28,347 nucleotides of DNA from IMG/VR virus record IMGVR_UViG_3300025314_000079, positions 1 through 28,347 of that record, one strand, 5' to 3'. The stretch comes from a virus. Positions 22,451-28,347 of this stretch are shown here, piece by piece. Both the position numbers and the translations under genes were made by a program. How positions within the stretch are numbered: the stretch's first letter is position 1; each line of letters starts with the position of its first letter. The notes beneath the pieces were generated by a model that saw only the letters and a list, made by a program, of their open reading frames with translations, had not been told where the DNA came from and did no database searches.

Positions 22451-22675
22451 TCATCGTAGCCCCAATACGTCAGAAACCCACGCAAAAAATCCGACATTGC
22501 GCCCGGCTCTCGTTTCTCTAATTTCTTGCAAGAGATTTAGTTCGTGGTGATGTTTCTCTCTTTCGTCTTGCAACATCAAGCCCATTTGCATAACAATTTC
22601 AATAAGCTCGTCTCTTGTTTTGTTTTCGATGGGTTCTCCCATCCAGTACCCCTTGTGTTTAATTTTGTCGCTCAT
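22451..22675 (-). CDS. small hypothetical phage protein, 74 aa
   Basis: ATG at 22675 (MSDKIKHKGYWMGEPIENK) follows AAAGGA with a 6-nt spacer; the frame is open further upstream but overlaps the next gene. A helical middle (TRDELIEIVMQMGLMLQDER) with His/Glu residues and an amphipathic C-terminus (VGFFAWVSDVLGLR) that could touch a membrane. Last gene of the upstream unit, before terminator hairpins. Function unknown. Confidence 0.55.
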   Translation of the reverse strand: MSDKIKHKGYWMGEPIENKTRDELIEIVMQMGLMLQDEREKHHHELNLLQEIRETRAGRNVGFFAWVSDVLGLR

Positions 22676-22685
22676 AAGTAATCCT

Positions 22686-23354
22686 TTACTCCAAAAGTTC
22701 GTGTGTCTCTGTGCATATCTGGCCGAAGTCGGTATCGCGCGCGGTGTGTACGTAGTCTCGCATGTTGCCCCGCGTGAATATCTTATCCAACTCTGAAGGC
22801 GGGGACAGGTTGATAATCTCGCGTCCATTCTCGCTGTAAATCGTTTGGGCCAGCGTGAAGTGATAGCGCATCCCTTCCATGTTCGGGTTCTTTGCCTGCG
22901 GATAGCTGGGGTCAAAATGCTCAAACGATTGGGTGTGATCCACGCCCACAAGTAGCGCCCGCTTGAAGCCCATAAAGAACGCGATTTTCAGGGCCACATA
23001 AACGGCAGTGTTGCCGCTCATGTATTTCTCACAGTCAAAGACGAAGGTATCAGCCCCGACCGGGATGTGATTCGGCAATGAGCGCAGGCGGTCAAGCAGC
23101 GGGTTAGGCAGAATGTAGCTGCTGATAAACGCGTGCCGGGCCATCGCCGCGACGTTGTAAATTTCTCCGGCGTTGTGGCATAGAACTGTGCTATCGATAC
23201 AGGTGTAGTATGTGGGATAGAACGGCAAGCGGTTGATGTAGTTACACCCGAACGATGGATACTTGCGCAGCAATTCATCCGGGACGGTTTTCAGGCTCGG
23301 CCCGTTTCCAATGATTACGCAGGTTTCGCCGGTGTGGTCAGGGAGTGCGCTCAC
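22686..23354 (-). CDS. DUF115/MptE-like Rossmann protein, putative glycosyltransferase-related, 222 aa
   Basis: GTG at 23354 (MSALPDHTGETCVIIGNGPSL) is chosen because it overlaps the stop of the newly recognised 56-aa gene (23351-23521) as GTGA. A longer frame from TTG 23504 would cover that gene completely. The protein begins with CVIIGNGPSLK, the NGPSL signature of DUF115/6-hydroxymethylpterin-pyrophosphokinase MptE-like proteins, and contains MSGNTAVYVALKIAFFMGF followed by LLVGVDH, the same pattern as the protein at 18580-19470. These folds include flagellin-glycosylation accessory factors and sialyltransferase-like enzymes. A sugar-transfer role is inferred only. Confidence 0.65.
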   Translation of the reverse strand: MSALPDHTGETCVIIGNGPSLKTVPDELLRKYPSFGCNYINRLPFYPTYYTCIDSTVLCHNAGEIYNVAAMARHAFISSYILPNPLLDRLRSLPNHIPVGADTFVFDCEKYMSGNTAVYVALKIAFFMGFKRALLVGVDHTQSFEHFDPSYPQAKNPNMEGMRYHFTLAQTIYSENGREIINLSPPSELDKIFTRGNMRDYVHTARDTDFGQICTETHELLE

Positions 23355-23521
23355 ATTATGCTCTCTAACTTTTTGTGGTGATACTTTTCCCAATCGTTCT
23401 TTGTTAGCGATTTGGTGCATTCCTGGCAATACACTTCGTAAAGTATTCTGCCGTCTAACAAGGGGCTTATTGCCGCAGCGGGAATGTGAAATCCCAAAGC
23501 GCAAAGGATTTTCCTAATCAC
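23351..23521 (-). CDS. small zinc-ribbon-like protein, 56 aa
   Basis: GTG at 23521 overlaps the stop of the gene at 23518 (GTGA), and the stop at 23351-23353 overlaps the GTG start of the next gene. The translation MIRKILCALGFHIPAAAISP, then LYEVYCQECTKSLTKNDWEK, has C7 and H12 plus C32-x2-C35, a common small phage zinc-binding layout. The reading frame is shorter than usual cut-offs. The alternative long frame across this stretch gives sequence without recognisable order. Confidence 0.6.
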   Translation of the reverse strand: MIRKILCALGFHIPAAAISPLLDGRILYEVYCQECTKSLTKNDWEKYHHKKLESIM

Positions 23522-23709
23522 AATTCGCCTTCCGTTTCTTCGACAGAATACGTCTCATCAAAGTTCTTTTCCTTGCGGGCGGTCTTGTTCTTTTCTGCGC
23601 AAAACGCATCTGCCCGCGCCCTATCAGAGAAAATCTTAACGATACTATCATCGTAGGACTCGCCCCACTTATCATAATCCGTGTGACAAGTAACGGCGTA
23701 TAGTTTCAT
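23518..23709 (-). CDS. small hypothetical phage protein, 63 aa
   Basis: ATG at 23709 (MKLYAVTCHTDYDKWGESYD) follows AGGTGG with a 5-nt spacer; GTG at 23718 is the other option. The pattern strand-helix (DDSIVKIFSDRARADAFCAE) then a charged end (TYSVEETEGEL) is typical of small alpha/beta phage proteins of unknown role. Confidence 0.55.
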   Translation of the reverse strand: MKLYAVTCHTDYDKWGESYDDSIVKIFSDRARADAFCAEKNKTARKEKNFDETYSVEETEGEL

Positions 23710-23718
23710 GCTATCCAC

Positions 23719-23844
23719 CTATTGAGTTATCCAATTACCAAGCCAGGACGGGCACGGAATACAAAAGATTCGCAGGATGCGAAACTCGTATTTTTGCGTT
23801 CTTAGATTATATGCAATCCATTTGTTCCGAACGGGGTAATACAT
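23719..23844 (-). CDS. very small hypothetical protein, 41 aa
   Basis: ATG at 23844 follows GGGAG with a 6-nt spacer, just after the ferritin stop. The product MYYPVRNKWIAYNLRTQKYE, ending PCPSWLGNWITQ, is rich in Trp, Tyr and Arg. Longer frames upstream overlap the ferritin gene out of frame and are not believed. No family recognised; the good ribosome binding site is the main support. Confidence 0.45.
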   Translation of the reverse strand: MYYPVRNKWIAYNLRTQKYEFRILRIFCIPCPSWLGNWITQ

Positions 23845-23845
23845 A

Positions 23846-24316
23846 TCACGCTCCCAGGGAGTTGTCGAATACCAATCTATCCACCGGGCGCGCCAGCATT
23901 TTGAGATAGTCTCCAATCTCGCGGATGCTGCGGCGCTGCTCGACCAGGAACGGGAATATAAACTCACAGGCGTCATACTCGCCCGCTTCTTCGGCCATGC
24001 GGTAGATTTCCTTGATAGTTTCATCGGTCAGGACTTCGCGCGCCATTGCGGCCTGAAAAAAGGCGGTATGGTCATCTCCAGCAGGGGAGGCAACGCGCAC
24101 AATGTCGCTGATTTCTGGCAGGACGTTTTTGTCTACCAGGAACGCGGCCACTTTTGCGGCGTGCTCCCGTTCTTCATCCGCTGCGTGCTTGCACCACTTC
24201 GCAAGGCCGGGCCAGTTGACGTTGTCAGCTTGAACAAAAAGCGCATCATAGGCGGCGCTGTTTTGGCGCTCGGTGGTGTGCCATTCTTGGAATGCCTGGG
24301 TTAGTGTGCTATCCAT
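23846..24316 (-). CDS. ferritin-like protein (FtnA type), 156 aa
   Basis: ATG at 24316 follows GGGAG with a 7-nt spacer and overlaps the previous gene by 8 nt. The sequence fits a four-helix ferritin: E16 with Y23, PGLAKWCKHAADEEREHAAK with E49 and H52, E94 in AMAREVLTD, and Q127 in FLVEQ. From memory, E. coli FtnA uses E17, Y24, E50, H53, E94 and Q127, so all diiron-site ligands are present in register. FtnA E130 is replaced by S130. The helix IKEIYRMAEEAGEYDA also fits. Such proteins oxidise and store iron. It lies among phage head genes, an unusual place; a host-derived morphon is possible. Confidence 0.75.
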   Translation of the reverse strand: MDSTLTQAFQEWHTTERQNSAAYDALFVQADNVNWPGLAKWCKHAADEEREHAAKVAAFLVDKNVLPEISDIVRVASPAGDDHTAFFQAAMAREVLTDETIKEIYRMAEEAGEYDACEFIFPFLVEQRRSIREIGDYLKMLARPVDRLVFDNSLGA

Positions 24317-24515
24317 TCTTTTGCTCCCATTGTTCACAGCTTGCATTGTCGCGGGTCATGCCGTGCCCTTTTGCACACAGGCCTTCCCAATAGCCCTTTA
24401 GTTTGTTGTTAGGGTTCCAGTGTCGGCATTGGTCGCAATTGCCCTGAAAGGCAATCACGGGGACAGGTACAATCGGGGGGATTTCAGCGGGTGTAGATGC
24501 TTTCTTTCTGCTCAT
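24309..24515 (-). CDS. small cysteine-rich phage protein, 68 aa
   Basis: ATG at 24515 overlaps the previous stop (ATGA). After a Pro-rich start (PAEIPPIVPVPVIAFQG) comes CDQCRHWNP, C47 and then SCEQWE, four Cys in a zinc-binding layout (C27, C30, C47, C60) with aromatic neighbours, common among small phage proteins. The function is unknown. The stop overlaps the ferritin start by 8 nt, suggesting coupled translation. Confidence 0.55.
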   Translation of the reverse strand: MSRKKASTPAEIPPIVPVPVIAFQGNCDQCRHWNPNNKLKGYWEGLCAKGHGMTRDNASCEQWEQKNG

Positions 24516-25009
24516 AGTTTTACATTCTCCATTGCTTTTGTGACATCATCGATGGCGTCTACCATCGCTTTGTCAAGGTGTTCGGTGATATTCTTCCCAG
24601 CCTTTACCCAGCCCACCATTGCGGGTTGCCGGGCTTGCCATTTGTCGTTTTGCGTCCAGCGCGCGCCTTCGGTGTCATTTACGATTGTAGCACGTTCACC
24701 CTGTTTCACAACGTGCCAGCCAGCCGATGTAATTCCAAAGCGGTTTGATGTTCCGGGCGTGATTGACCCTTCACGGATGCGGGCCATCACATAGCGGCGC
24801 TGCTTGTCGCTCACAAACGTTTTACCATAGGCGGATTTGCGAGAGACGTATTTATACTCAGGCTCTACCTTTAGCGCCTTGACCAAGTTCTCCGCTACGG
24901 CTTCGACATACACACCGCGCCAAATACGCGGCAACTGCGATGTCACGAAGCTCGAAACATCGGCAAGGTTACGCACGCGGACGTGGATTGTCTTGGTCGT
25001 GATTTTCAC
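24512..25009 (-). CDS. tail-component/neck protein candidate, 165 aa
   Basis: GTG at 25009 overlaps the previous stop (GTGA). The order KYVSRKSAYGKTFVSDKQRRY, then SNRFGITSAGWHVVKQGE, then TIVNDTEGARW and RQPAMVGW resembles phage HK97 gp10-like tail-completion or minor structural proteins, which have a T-G-x-L-x-x-S/G-W, N-D, Q-x-x-M-x-x-G-W series. That comparison is from memory. Lying near the portal rather than beside the tail genes is unusual for that family. Confidence 0.5.
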   Translation of the reverse strand: MKITTKTIHVRVRNLADVSSFVTSQLPRIWRGVYVEAVAENLVKALKVEPEYKYVSRKSAYGKTFVSDKQRRYVMARIREGSITPGTSNRFGITSAGWHVVKQGERATIVNDTEGARWTQNDKWQARQPAMVGWVKAGKNITEHLDKAMVDAIDDVTKAMENVKL

Positions 25010-25263
25010 TTGGGCAACTCTTTCATCCTTTTGACGCCTTCGTCTATGTCATACGAAAGGTCGCGCAAACTAATTTCCAAGTCTTTTTGCAGTATAGCCC
25101 TATTTTCTTGATAGTTTCGTTCGAGTTCGCTTAGCTTAAGATTACTATTGTAAATCATGCGGCTTTTCATTTCGTCAAGGCATGATTGGCAATAGAGTAA
25201 AAAGTATCCCGTCTTGGGGAAGACGGCAACAGCGTCAACTTCTGGGTGATTGTCGCATTTCAT
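25006..25263 (-). CDS. small protein with zinc-binding N-terminus and coiled coil, 85 aa
   Basis: ATG at 25263 overlaps the stop of the small membrane protein gene. Residues 3-28 (C3 and H6 in KCDNHPEV, then LLYCQSC) suit a zinc knuckle. Residues 30-85 are a charged coiled coil (LSELERNYQENRAILQKDLE, then GVKRMKELPK). Function unknown. It may assemble into oligomers near the head. Confidence 0.55.
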   Translation of the reverse strand: MKCDNHPEVDAVAVFPKTGYFLLYCQSCLDEMKSRMIYNSNLKLSELERNYQENRAILQKDLEISLRDLSYDIDEGVKRMKELPK

Positions 25264-25409
25264 TTTCGCTTGCCTTTCTTTTCTCCGCGCGTGACAATCC
25301 AGGTGTATCCCAAAACAAGGACAGACCAGACAAACATGAGCGGCGTCAGCGTTCTTATGACGTGCTCGCTATCTCTGAAAAAATTCATACCGGACGGTTC
25401 AAGGCTCAT
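25260..25409 (-). CDS. small single-span membrane protein, 49 aa
   Basis: ATG at 25409 follows GGAG with a 10-nt spacer. The stop overlaps the next start as ATGA. Residues 21-40 (LTPLMFVWSVLVLGYTWIVT) form one transmembrane helix, followed by a strongly basic tail (RGEKKGKRK) that by the positive-inside rule stays in the cytoplasm. It was missed by length cut-offs. A lysis role such as a holin-like protein is possible, but nothing in the sequence proves it. Confidence 0.55.
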   Translation of the reverse strand: MSLEPSGMNFFRDSEHVIRTLTPLMFVWSVLVLGYTWIVTRGEKKGKRK

Positions 25410-25450
25410 AGTGTTCTTTCTCCACTATTCCATTATACGCCCAATGTCAA

Positions 25451-26161
25451 CTATACGTTGCGTGCCGTCGCAATTGTAAGCAACCGGTCAAGGGCGTTAG
25501 CCGTGCGGCGCTTGTTGGTGTTTTCGAGCCGACACTGGCAATGCCAGCCGCCGCACTCAATCAGCGGGTTCGGGGCGTTTTGCGGCTTGAATCCACTTAT
25601 CTGCCATTCGGTTGCATAAGCAACAATACCATTCAGGGCTAAACACGTCTCGCACTTATCTTCCGTATCGCCTTCAATCCAAACCAGTTTACCACCAGTC
25701 TCGGCGGTGATTTGCATAATCGCGTCATTCTTTGCCTGAGTGTACCGATTGGCCCATAACTCAGCGCGGGATTGTAGCGGCTCAATGGGTGACTTATCCA
25801 CGCGGGCGTCGATAATGGCCTTGTAATAGCCGTCCACATATCCGGCCTGTTCGTCAGCAAGTGCGGCGGCGGCTTGTTCCAAATAGGGCGGGAGCGGGAG
25901 CGCGTTCCCGTCGTCTGTCCACGCTTCTTCATAAGCCCGGCGCATCTGCCCACGTATCAAGTTTTTGAGCGTATCGACAAACTCCCCGCCGATGAAGCCA
26001 TCGTAAAGCGACTTTACCAGGCGCTGGATGGTCTTGGAGAAAAACGGCAGGGACTTCATGACGGGGACAGCCTGAACGCATAACTCAATCGGCGGTGCGA
26101 TGTTGTTCACATCGCACCACGCGAACGAGTATTTTAGAGCGATTAAGAGAGCATCATTCAT
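25451..26161 (-). CDS. MuF-like minor head protein, 236 aa
   Basis: ATG at 26161 (MNDALLIALKYSFAW) is coupled to the previous stop (TAATG). The C-terminal region carries the MuF/SPP1 gp7 signature: NRYTQAKNDAIMQITAETG, then C170-E-T-C173-L-A-L-N-G and C203-G-G-W-H-C208-Q-C210 with R following. The Cys/His set probably binds zinc. Family members sit inside the head near the portal and can be ejected with DNA. The length is short compared with many family members (often around 300 aa). Confidence 0.75.
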   Translation of the reverse strand: MNDALLIALKYSFAWCDVNNIAPPIELCVQAVPVMKSLPFFSKTIQRLVKSLYDGFIGGEFVDTLKNLIRGQMRRAYEEAWTDDGNALPLPPYLEQAAAALADEQAGYVDGYYKAIIDARVDKSPIEPLQSRAELWANRYTQAKNDAIMQITAETGGKLVWIEGDTEDKCETCLALNGIVAYATEWQISGFKPQNAPNPLIECGGWHCQCRLENTNKRRTANALDRLLTIATARNV

Positions 26162-26409
26162 TAGTAAATCCCAACAGGAGCGCCGCAGTGGGGGCAGTTT
26201 GTTTTCACTGCGGCCCAACCATTGCAAAAAGAGCACTTGACGATTACGGGTTCGTTTGTGTTTTTCTCGAACGGAATAAACTCTATTCCTTGCCCCAGCA
26301 CAACCGTTCTACCGCTGCTTATGGTAGATTCCCATTCGTATCGTATTCTGTCGGCTTCTGCTTGGGAAAGTCGCCTGTCCGCTTTGAGATACCCGGTCGG
26401 AGTTATCAT
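26161..26409 (-). CDS. mini-protein: portal-like segment fused to a zinc ribbon, 82 aa
   Basis: ATG at 26409 overlaps the portal stop (ATGA). Residues 6-47 (GYLKADRRLSQAEADRIRYEW, then VVLGQGIEFIPF) align with portal residues 239-284 (GMLKTEQALNDAEATRARVLW, then AVLGKGIEFKPT): the same L-x-x-A-E-A-x-R-x-R-x-x-W core and V-L-G-x-G-I-E-F end. Residues 59-75 are a zinc ribbon (C59-SF-C62 and C72-PH-C75 with GAP). It looks like a fragment of a portal gene captured and joined to a zinc ribbon. Function unknown, possibly portal or packaging regulation. Confidence 0.6.
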   Translation of the reverse strand: MITPTGYLKADRRLSQAEADRIRYEWESTISSGRTVVLGQGIEFIPFEKNTNEPVIVKCSFCNGWAAVKTNCPHCGAPVGIY

Positions 26410-28010
26410 TTCGTCACTTCCTTCATCGCCTTACTCATTTGCTCAATCAGCGCCGGAGCGGCATACATCGCCACAATTGACGCGGCGTGCTCCGGGGATA
26501 GGTGCTTGAACTCATAAGCCGGAATGTCGGCGTACTTGCCTTCCTTGATACGGTGCTTTGCAAACGCCTTGAATTTCTCGGCTTCTTCCTTGGCTTCGTC
26601 GCCATCCTGTTCGGGGGGCTCTACGGCGTCCATAGCGGGCTTTTGCTCACCATCGGGGGAAATGATTTTACCATCCTGCGCCATTGCAAGCGCCGGGGGC
26701 GGCTCTGGTGGGTTTAATTGGTCTTCCTGCGTCTTGGCACCACCGGAGCCAATAAATACCGGTTCATCGTCAATCGGGTCATAGCCGATAATCTCGCGGG
26801 CTTCATCGCGGGTGATCAGGTTGGATTTTGCATCTTCCCGCGCGCGGGCGTGCAATGCATCGCTTTCTTCCTGCAGCACCTTTACGCTGCGCAAGTCAAA
26901 CTCAACGCCATATTTTCGGTAATCCTGGTCGAACTGCGGGAGAAGTTGCTGCCAAAGGTTATCCGCGATCCAGTCCCATTCGGGAACCGTCACGCGCTCC
27001 GCCTGTGCTTTGCGGGCTTCGGCGTAGTTGTTGTACGTTGCAACACCAATGCCGACTTTTGCCGAAATAACCAACGGCGATACGCGATAGGTCATGCAAA
27101 TGCGCGATTCGCTGCGGGCGTCAACTTCCGGAAATACCATCTCGCGAAAAGTGTTTTGCGTGGGCTTGAATTCGATACCCTTGCCCAGGACGGCAATTTG
27201 CCCGGCGTTTTCTGCCCCGCCATGTGACTGCTGCCACAGGACGCGCGCGCGCGTAGCTTCGGCGTCATTTAGCGCCTGTTCGGTTTTCAGCATCCCGCCC
27301 AGGAACGCGCCGTTTGTCAGAAAAGCCTTGACCATCTCGGTCATGCTGGTGTCTGTGCCGATGATACGCAATGCAACAGCGGTCGGGCTAAGTCCTTTCA
27401 GCAGCGGCCACAATGGATCGAAGTATTGTAGATATAGCACGTCCGCAACGGGAATATCAAGCGGGGGCAGTCCGTAGGGTTGATAGCGTATGGCGCGTAG
27501 TGGCTGGCCTTCCCCGCGATAGGTAGAGCACCAGTCCGGGCGCATCGGCCACAGGGCAATTGGTTCCCCGCGATTATTGCGCTCAATTTCCCAATAGCAC
27601 ACGCCAGCAATCAACAGGTAAGTTTCGGTAATCCGCAACCATTCGGCCAGGGTCAGGTATCCGGGGCATGGCTCCCGCATCAGCAAGGTAAGCGGATGGT
27701 CTTTGATTTCTTCGTCAGTTTCACCGCTCAGGCGCTTGACCAATACGCGCTTTACGGCCGCGAGATTTTCGGCGCGTTCGTTGATACACGCGTAGGCCAA
27801 TTCATTCTCACGGTATCCGACTTGTGCCAACGGGTACGGGCTGGGGGTCTGATACTGCGGACTTGTGACTTCATAGGTAGGGTAGAACTGTGCGTAGGCT
27901 TCATTGGCGCCTTCCGGTTTCTGCTGGGTACTGTATGCCGGTTTCCCGCGCCCAAACATGGTAGGCAGACTGCCAATTAATCTATTCCAAAATGATGTAT
28001 CGTTAGGCAT
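26406..28010 (-). CDS. portal protein, 534 aa
   Basis: ATG at 28010 (MPNDTSFWNRLIGSLPTMFG) follows GAGGAG with a 6-nt spacer. The protein has the HK97/phage portal layout: NELAYACINERAENLAAVK, DHPLTLLMREPCPGYLT, LLIAGVCYWEIERN, the wing helix around residue 240-290 and VSPLVISAKVGIGVATYNN. The C-terminus is Pro/Glu-rich (NPPEPPPALAMA), then a helical basic part (EKFKAFAKHRIKEGKYADIPA) that might contact a scaffold or the protease. Twelve copies form the DNA entry channel. It overlaps the zinc-ribbon gene by 8 nt. Confidence 0.9.
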   Translation of the reverse strand: MPNDTSFWNRLIGSLPTMFGRGKPAYSTQQKPEGANEAYAQFYPTYEVTSPQYQTPSPYPLAQVGYRENELAYACINERAENLAAVKRVLVKRLSGETDEEIKDHPLTLLMREPCPGYLTLAEWLRITETYLLIAGVCYWEIERNNRGEPIALWPMRPDWCSTYRGEGQPLRAIRYQPYGLPPLDIPVADVLYLQYFDPLWPLLKGLSPTAVALRIIGTDTSMTEMVKAFLTNGAFLGGMLKTEQALNDAEATRARVLWQQSHGGAENAGQIAVLGKGIEFKPTQNTFREMVFPEVDARSESRICMTYRVSPLVISAKVGIGVATYNNYAEARKAQAERVTVPEWDWIADNLWQQLLPQFDQDYRKYGVEFDLRSVKVLQEESDALHARAREDAKSNLITRDEAREIIGYDPIDDEPVFIGSGGAKTQEDQLNPPEPPPALAMAQDGKIISPDGEQKPAMDAVEPPEQDGDEAKEEAEKFKAFAKHRIKEGKYADIPAYEFKHLSPEHAASIVAMYAAPALIEQMSKAMKEVTK

Positions 28011-28230
28011 TCGGTTCTCCTCGGGGCGCACCGCACGCAGTACAATTTCCCCTTTTATCGTTTTCTGTTTGTCCGTGACAATATGGGCACGTAGCCGTGA
28101 GCCTAAGTCTCGGTACTCTGTATTCATTCTCTGCCAGAAATAGGTCAGTAGACGTGCTTACATCTTCGTCAGGAAGAAAACTACTAGAACAAGAGTAGTA
28201 CACTACCGACCGATTACGATAATTTAGCAT
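28003..28230 (-). CDS. small zinc-ribbon protein, 75 aa
   Basis: ATG at 28230 (MLNYRNRSVVYYS) follows AAGGAG at the end of the upstream gene; the frame upstream also contains an ATG, but this spacing is best. Residues 48-66 form a zinc ribbon, C48-PY-C51 and C63-TA-C66 followed by GAPRGE. The C-terminal pattern resembles that of the protein at 26161-26409, so two such proteins flank the portal gene. It overlaps its upstream neighbour by 17 nt and the portal start by 8 nt. Confidence 0.55.
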   Translation of the reverse strand: MLNYRNRSVVYYSCSSSFLPDEDVSTSTDLFLAENEYRVPRLRLTATCPYCHGQTENDKRGNCTACGAPRGEPNA

Positions 28231-28347
28231 TGACGACTCCTTCAAGAATACCAACAGGGCGCATGTTTGCGCCCCGCTTTCGTTCGGCGCGCTCTTCGGG
28301 GGTGTACCCGGACAGGTACCAGTCTATACCTTCGGGCGCAAAGAATC
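28214..28347 (-). CDS. partial gene, possible C-terminus of terminase large subunit
   Basis: The open frame runs off the window edge, so its start is not seen. The visible 43 residues read FFAPEGIDWYLSGYTPEERA, ending VGILEGVVNAKLS with TAA at 28214-28216. In this phage type the gene just before the portal usually encodes the terminase large subunit, so the call rests on position; no catalytic motif is in the visible part. Confidence 0.35.
   Translation of the reverse strand, partial: FFAPEGIDWYLSGYTPEERAERKRGANMRPVGILEGVVNAKLS

Noticed and set aside
23355-23504. N-terminal extension of the DUF115-like protein from TTG 23504 with a nearby AGGA
   Set aside because: The extension overlaps a better small gene (23351-23521) with Cys pairs and overlaps at both ends, and the conserved fold begins only after GTG 23354.
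23845-24024. 101-aa version of the gene at 23719
   Set aside because: The upstream part overlaps the ferritin gene out of frame and has no start signal; the ATG at 23844 with GGGAG is preferred.
25432-25450. TTGACA and TATAAT on the - strand as a promoter for the small membrane protein gene
   Set aside because: The two boxes are only 7 bp apart, far from the 16-18 bp needed; no other -35 box fits the TATAAT.
1-28347. Lysogeny or lysis genes
   Set aside because: No integrase, CI-like repressor, endolysin or spanin pattern was recognised; a single small membrane protein is not enough to call a holin.

Overview
The window is part of a tailed double-stranded DNA phage (Caudoviricetes) or a prophage, with a long non-contractile-tail (siphovirus) plan. 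The evidence is an HK97-type portal, prohead protease and major capsid gene series, a frameshifted tail-assembly-chaperone pair, a tape measure protein and tail-tip and fibre genes. The host is not identifiable from the sequence. It is presumably a bacterium that uses AAAGGAG-type Shine-Dalgarno sites and sigma70-like promoters. No integrase, repressor, lysis cassette, tRNA or CRISPR array was recognised.

Two blocks of genes converge. Positions 39-7758 are on the + strand and form the early/replication block: a candidate DNA-annealing protein, a long chain of tiny genes joined by ATGA overlaps, a SAM-dependent methyltransferase, a GIY-YIG domain protein, a DnaD-like replication initiator that carries iteron-like repeats inside its gene, and a DnaC-like helicase loader with a zinc finger. 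Two stretches in this block are non-coding but highly structured. Positions 3489-3844 hold a palindrome, a promoter and a series of stem-loops. Positions 4257-4428 hold a near-consensus promoter, a small hairpin and an 80-nt hairpin with a 23-bp base stem that buries the only good ribosome binding site of the next gene. An 11-bp hairpin at 7767-7793 lies between the converging blocks and can terminate both.

Positions 7795-28347 are on the - strand and are read from right to left as the late block. The order is a partial gene in the terminase position, a zinc-ribbon protein, portal, a small portal-like/zinc-ribbon protein, a MuF-like minor head protein and a group of small genes. That group includes a ferritin with its diiron-site ligands intact and a DUF115/MptE-like Rossmann protein. 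A terminator, a strong promoter and a leader hairpin (22223-22374) separate this group from the next unit: protease, major capsid protein, a probable decoration protein, a second glycosyltransferase-like protein, head-tail connector, tail terminator candidate and major tail protein. After another terminator come the tail chaperones G/GT (-1 frameshift on a run of nine A), tape measure, distal tail proteins and a fibre.

Most observations of interest concern accessory genes embedded in the structural block (ferritin and two sialyltransferase-fold-like proteins), the portal-derived mini-protein and the two structured RNA regions. All functional calls rest on reading motifs by eye. No database search was run.
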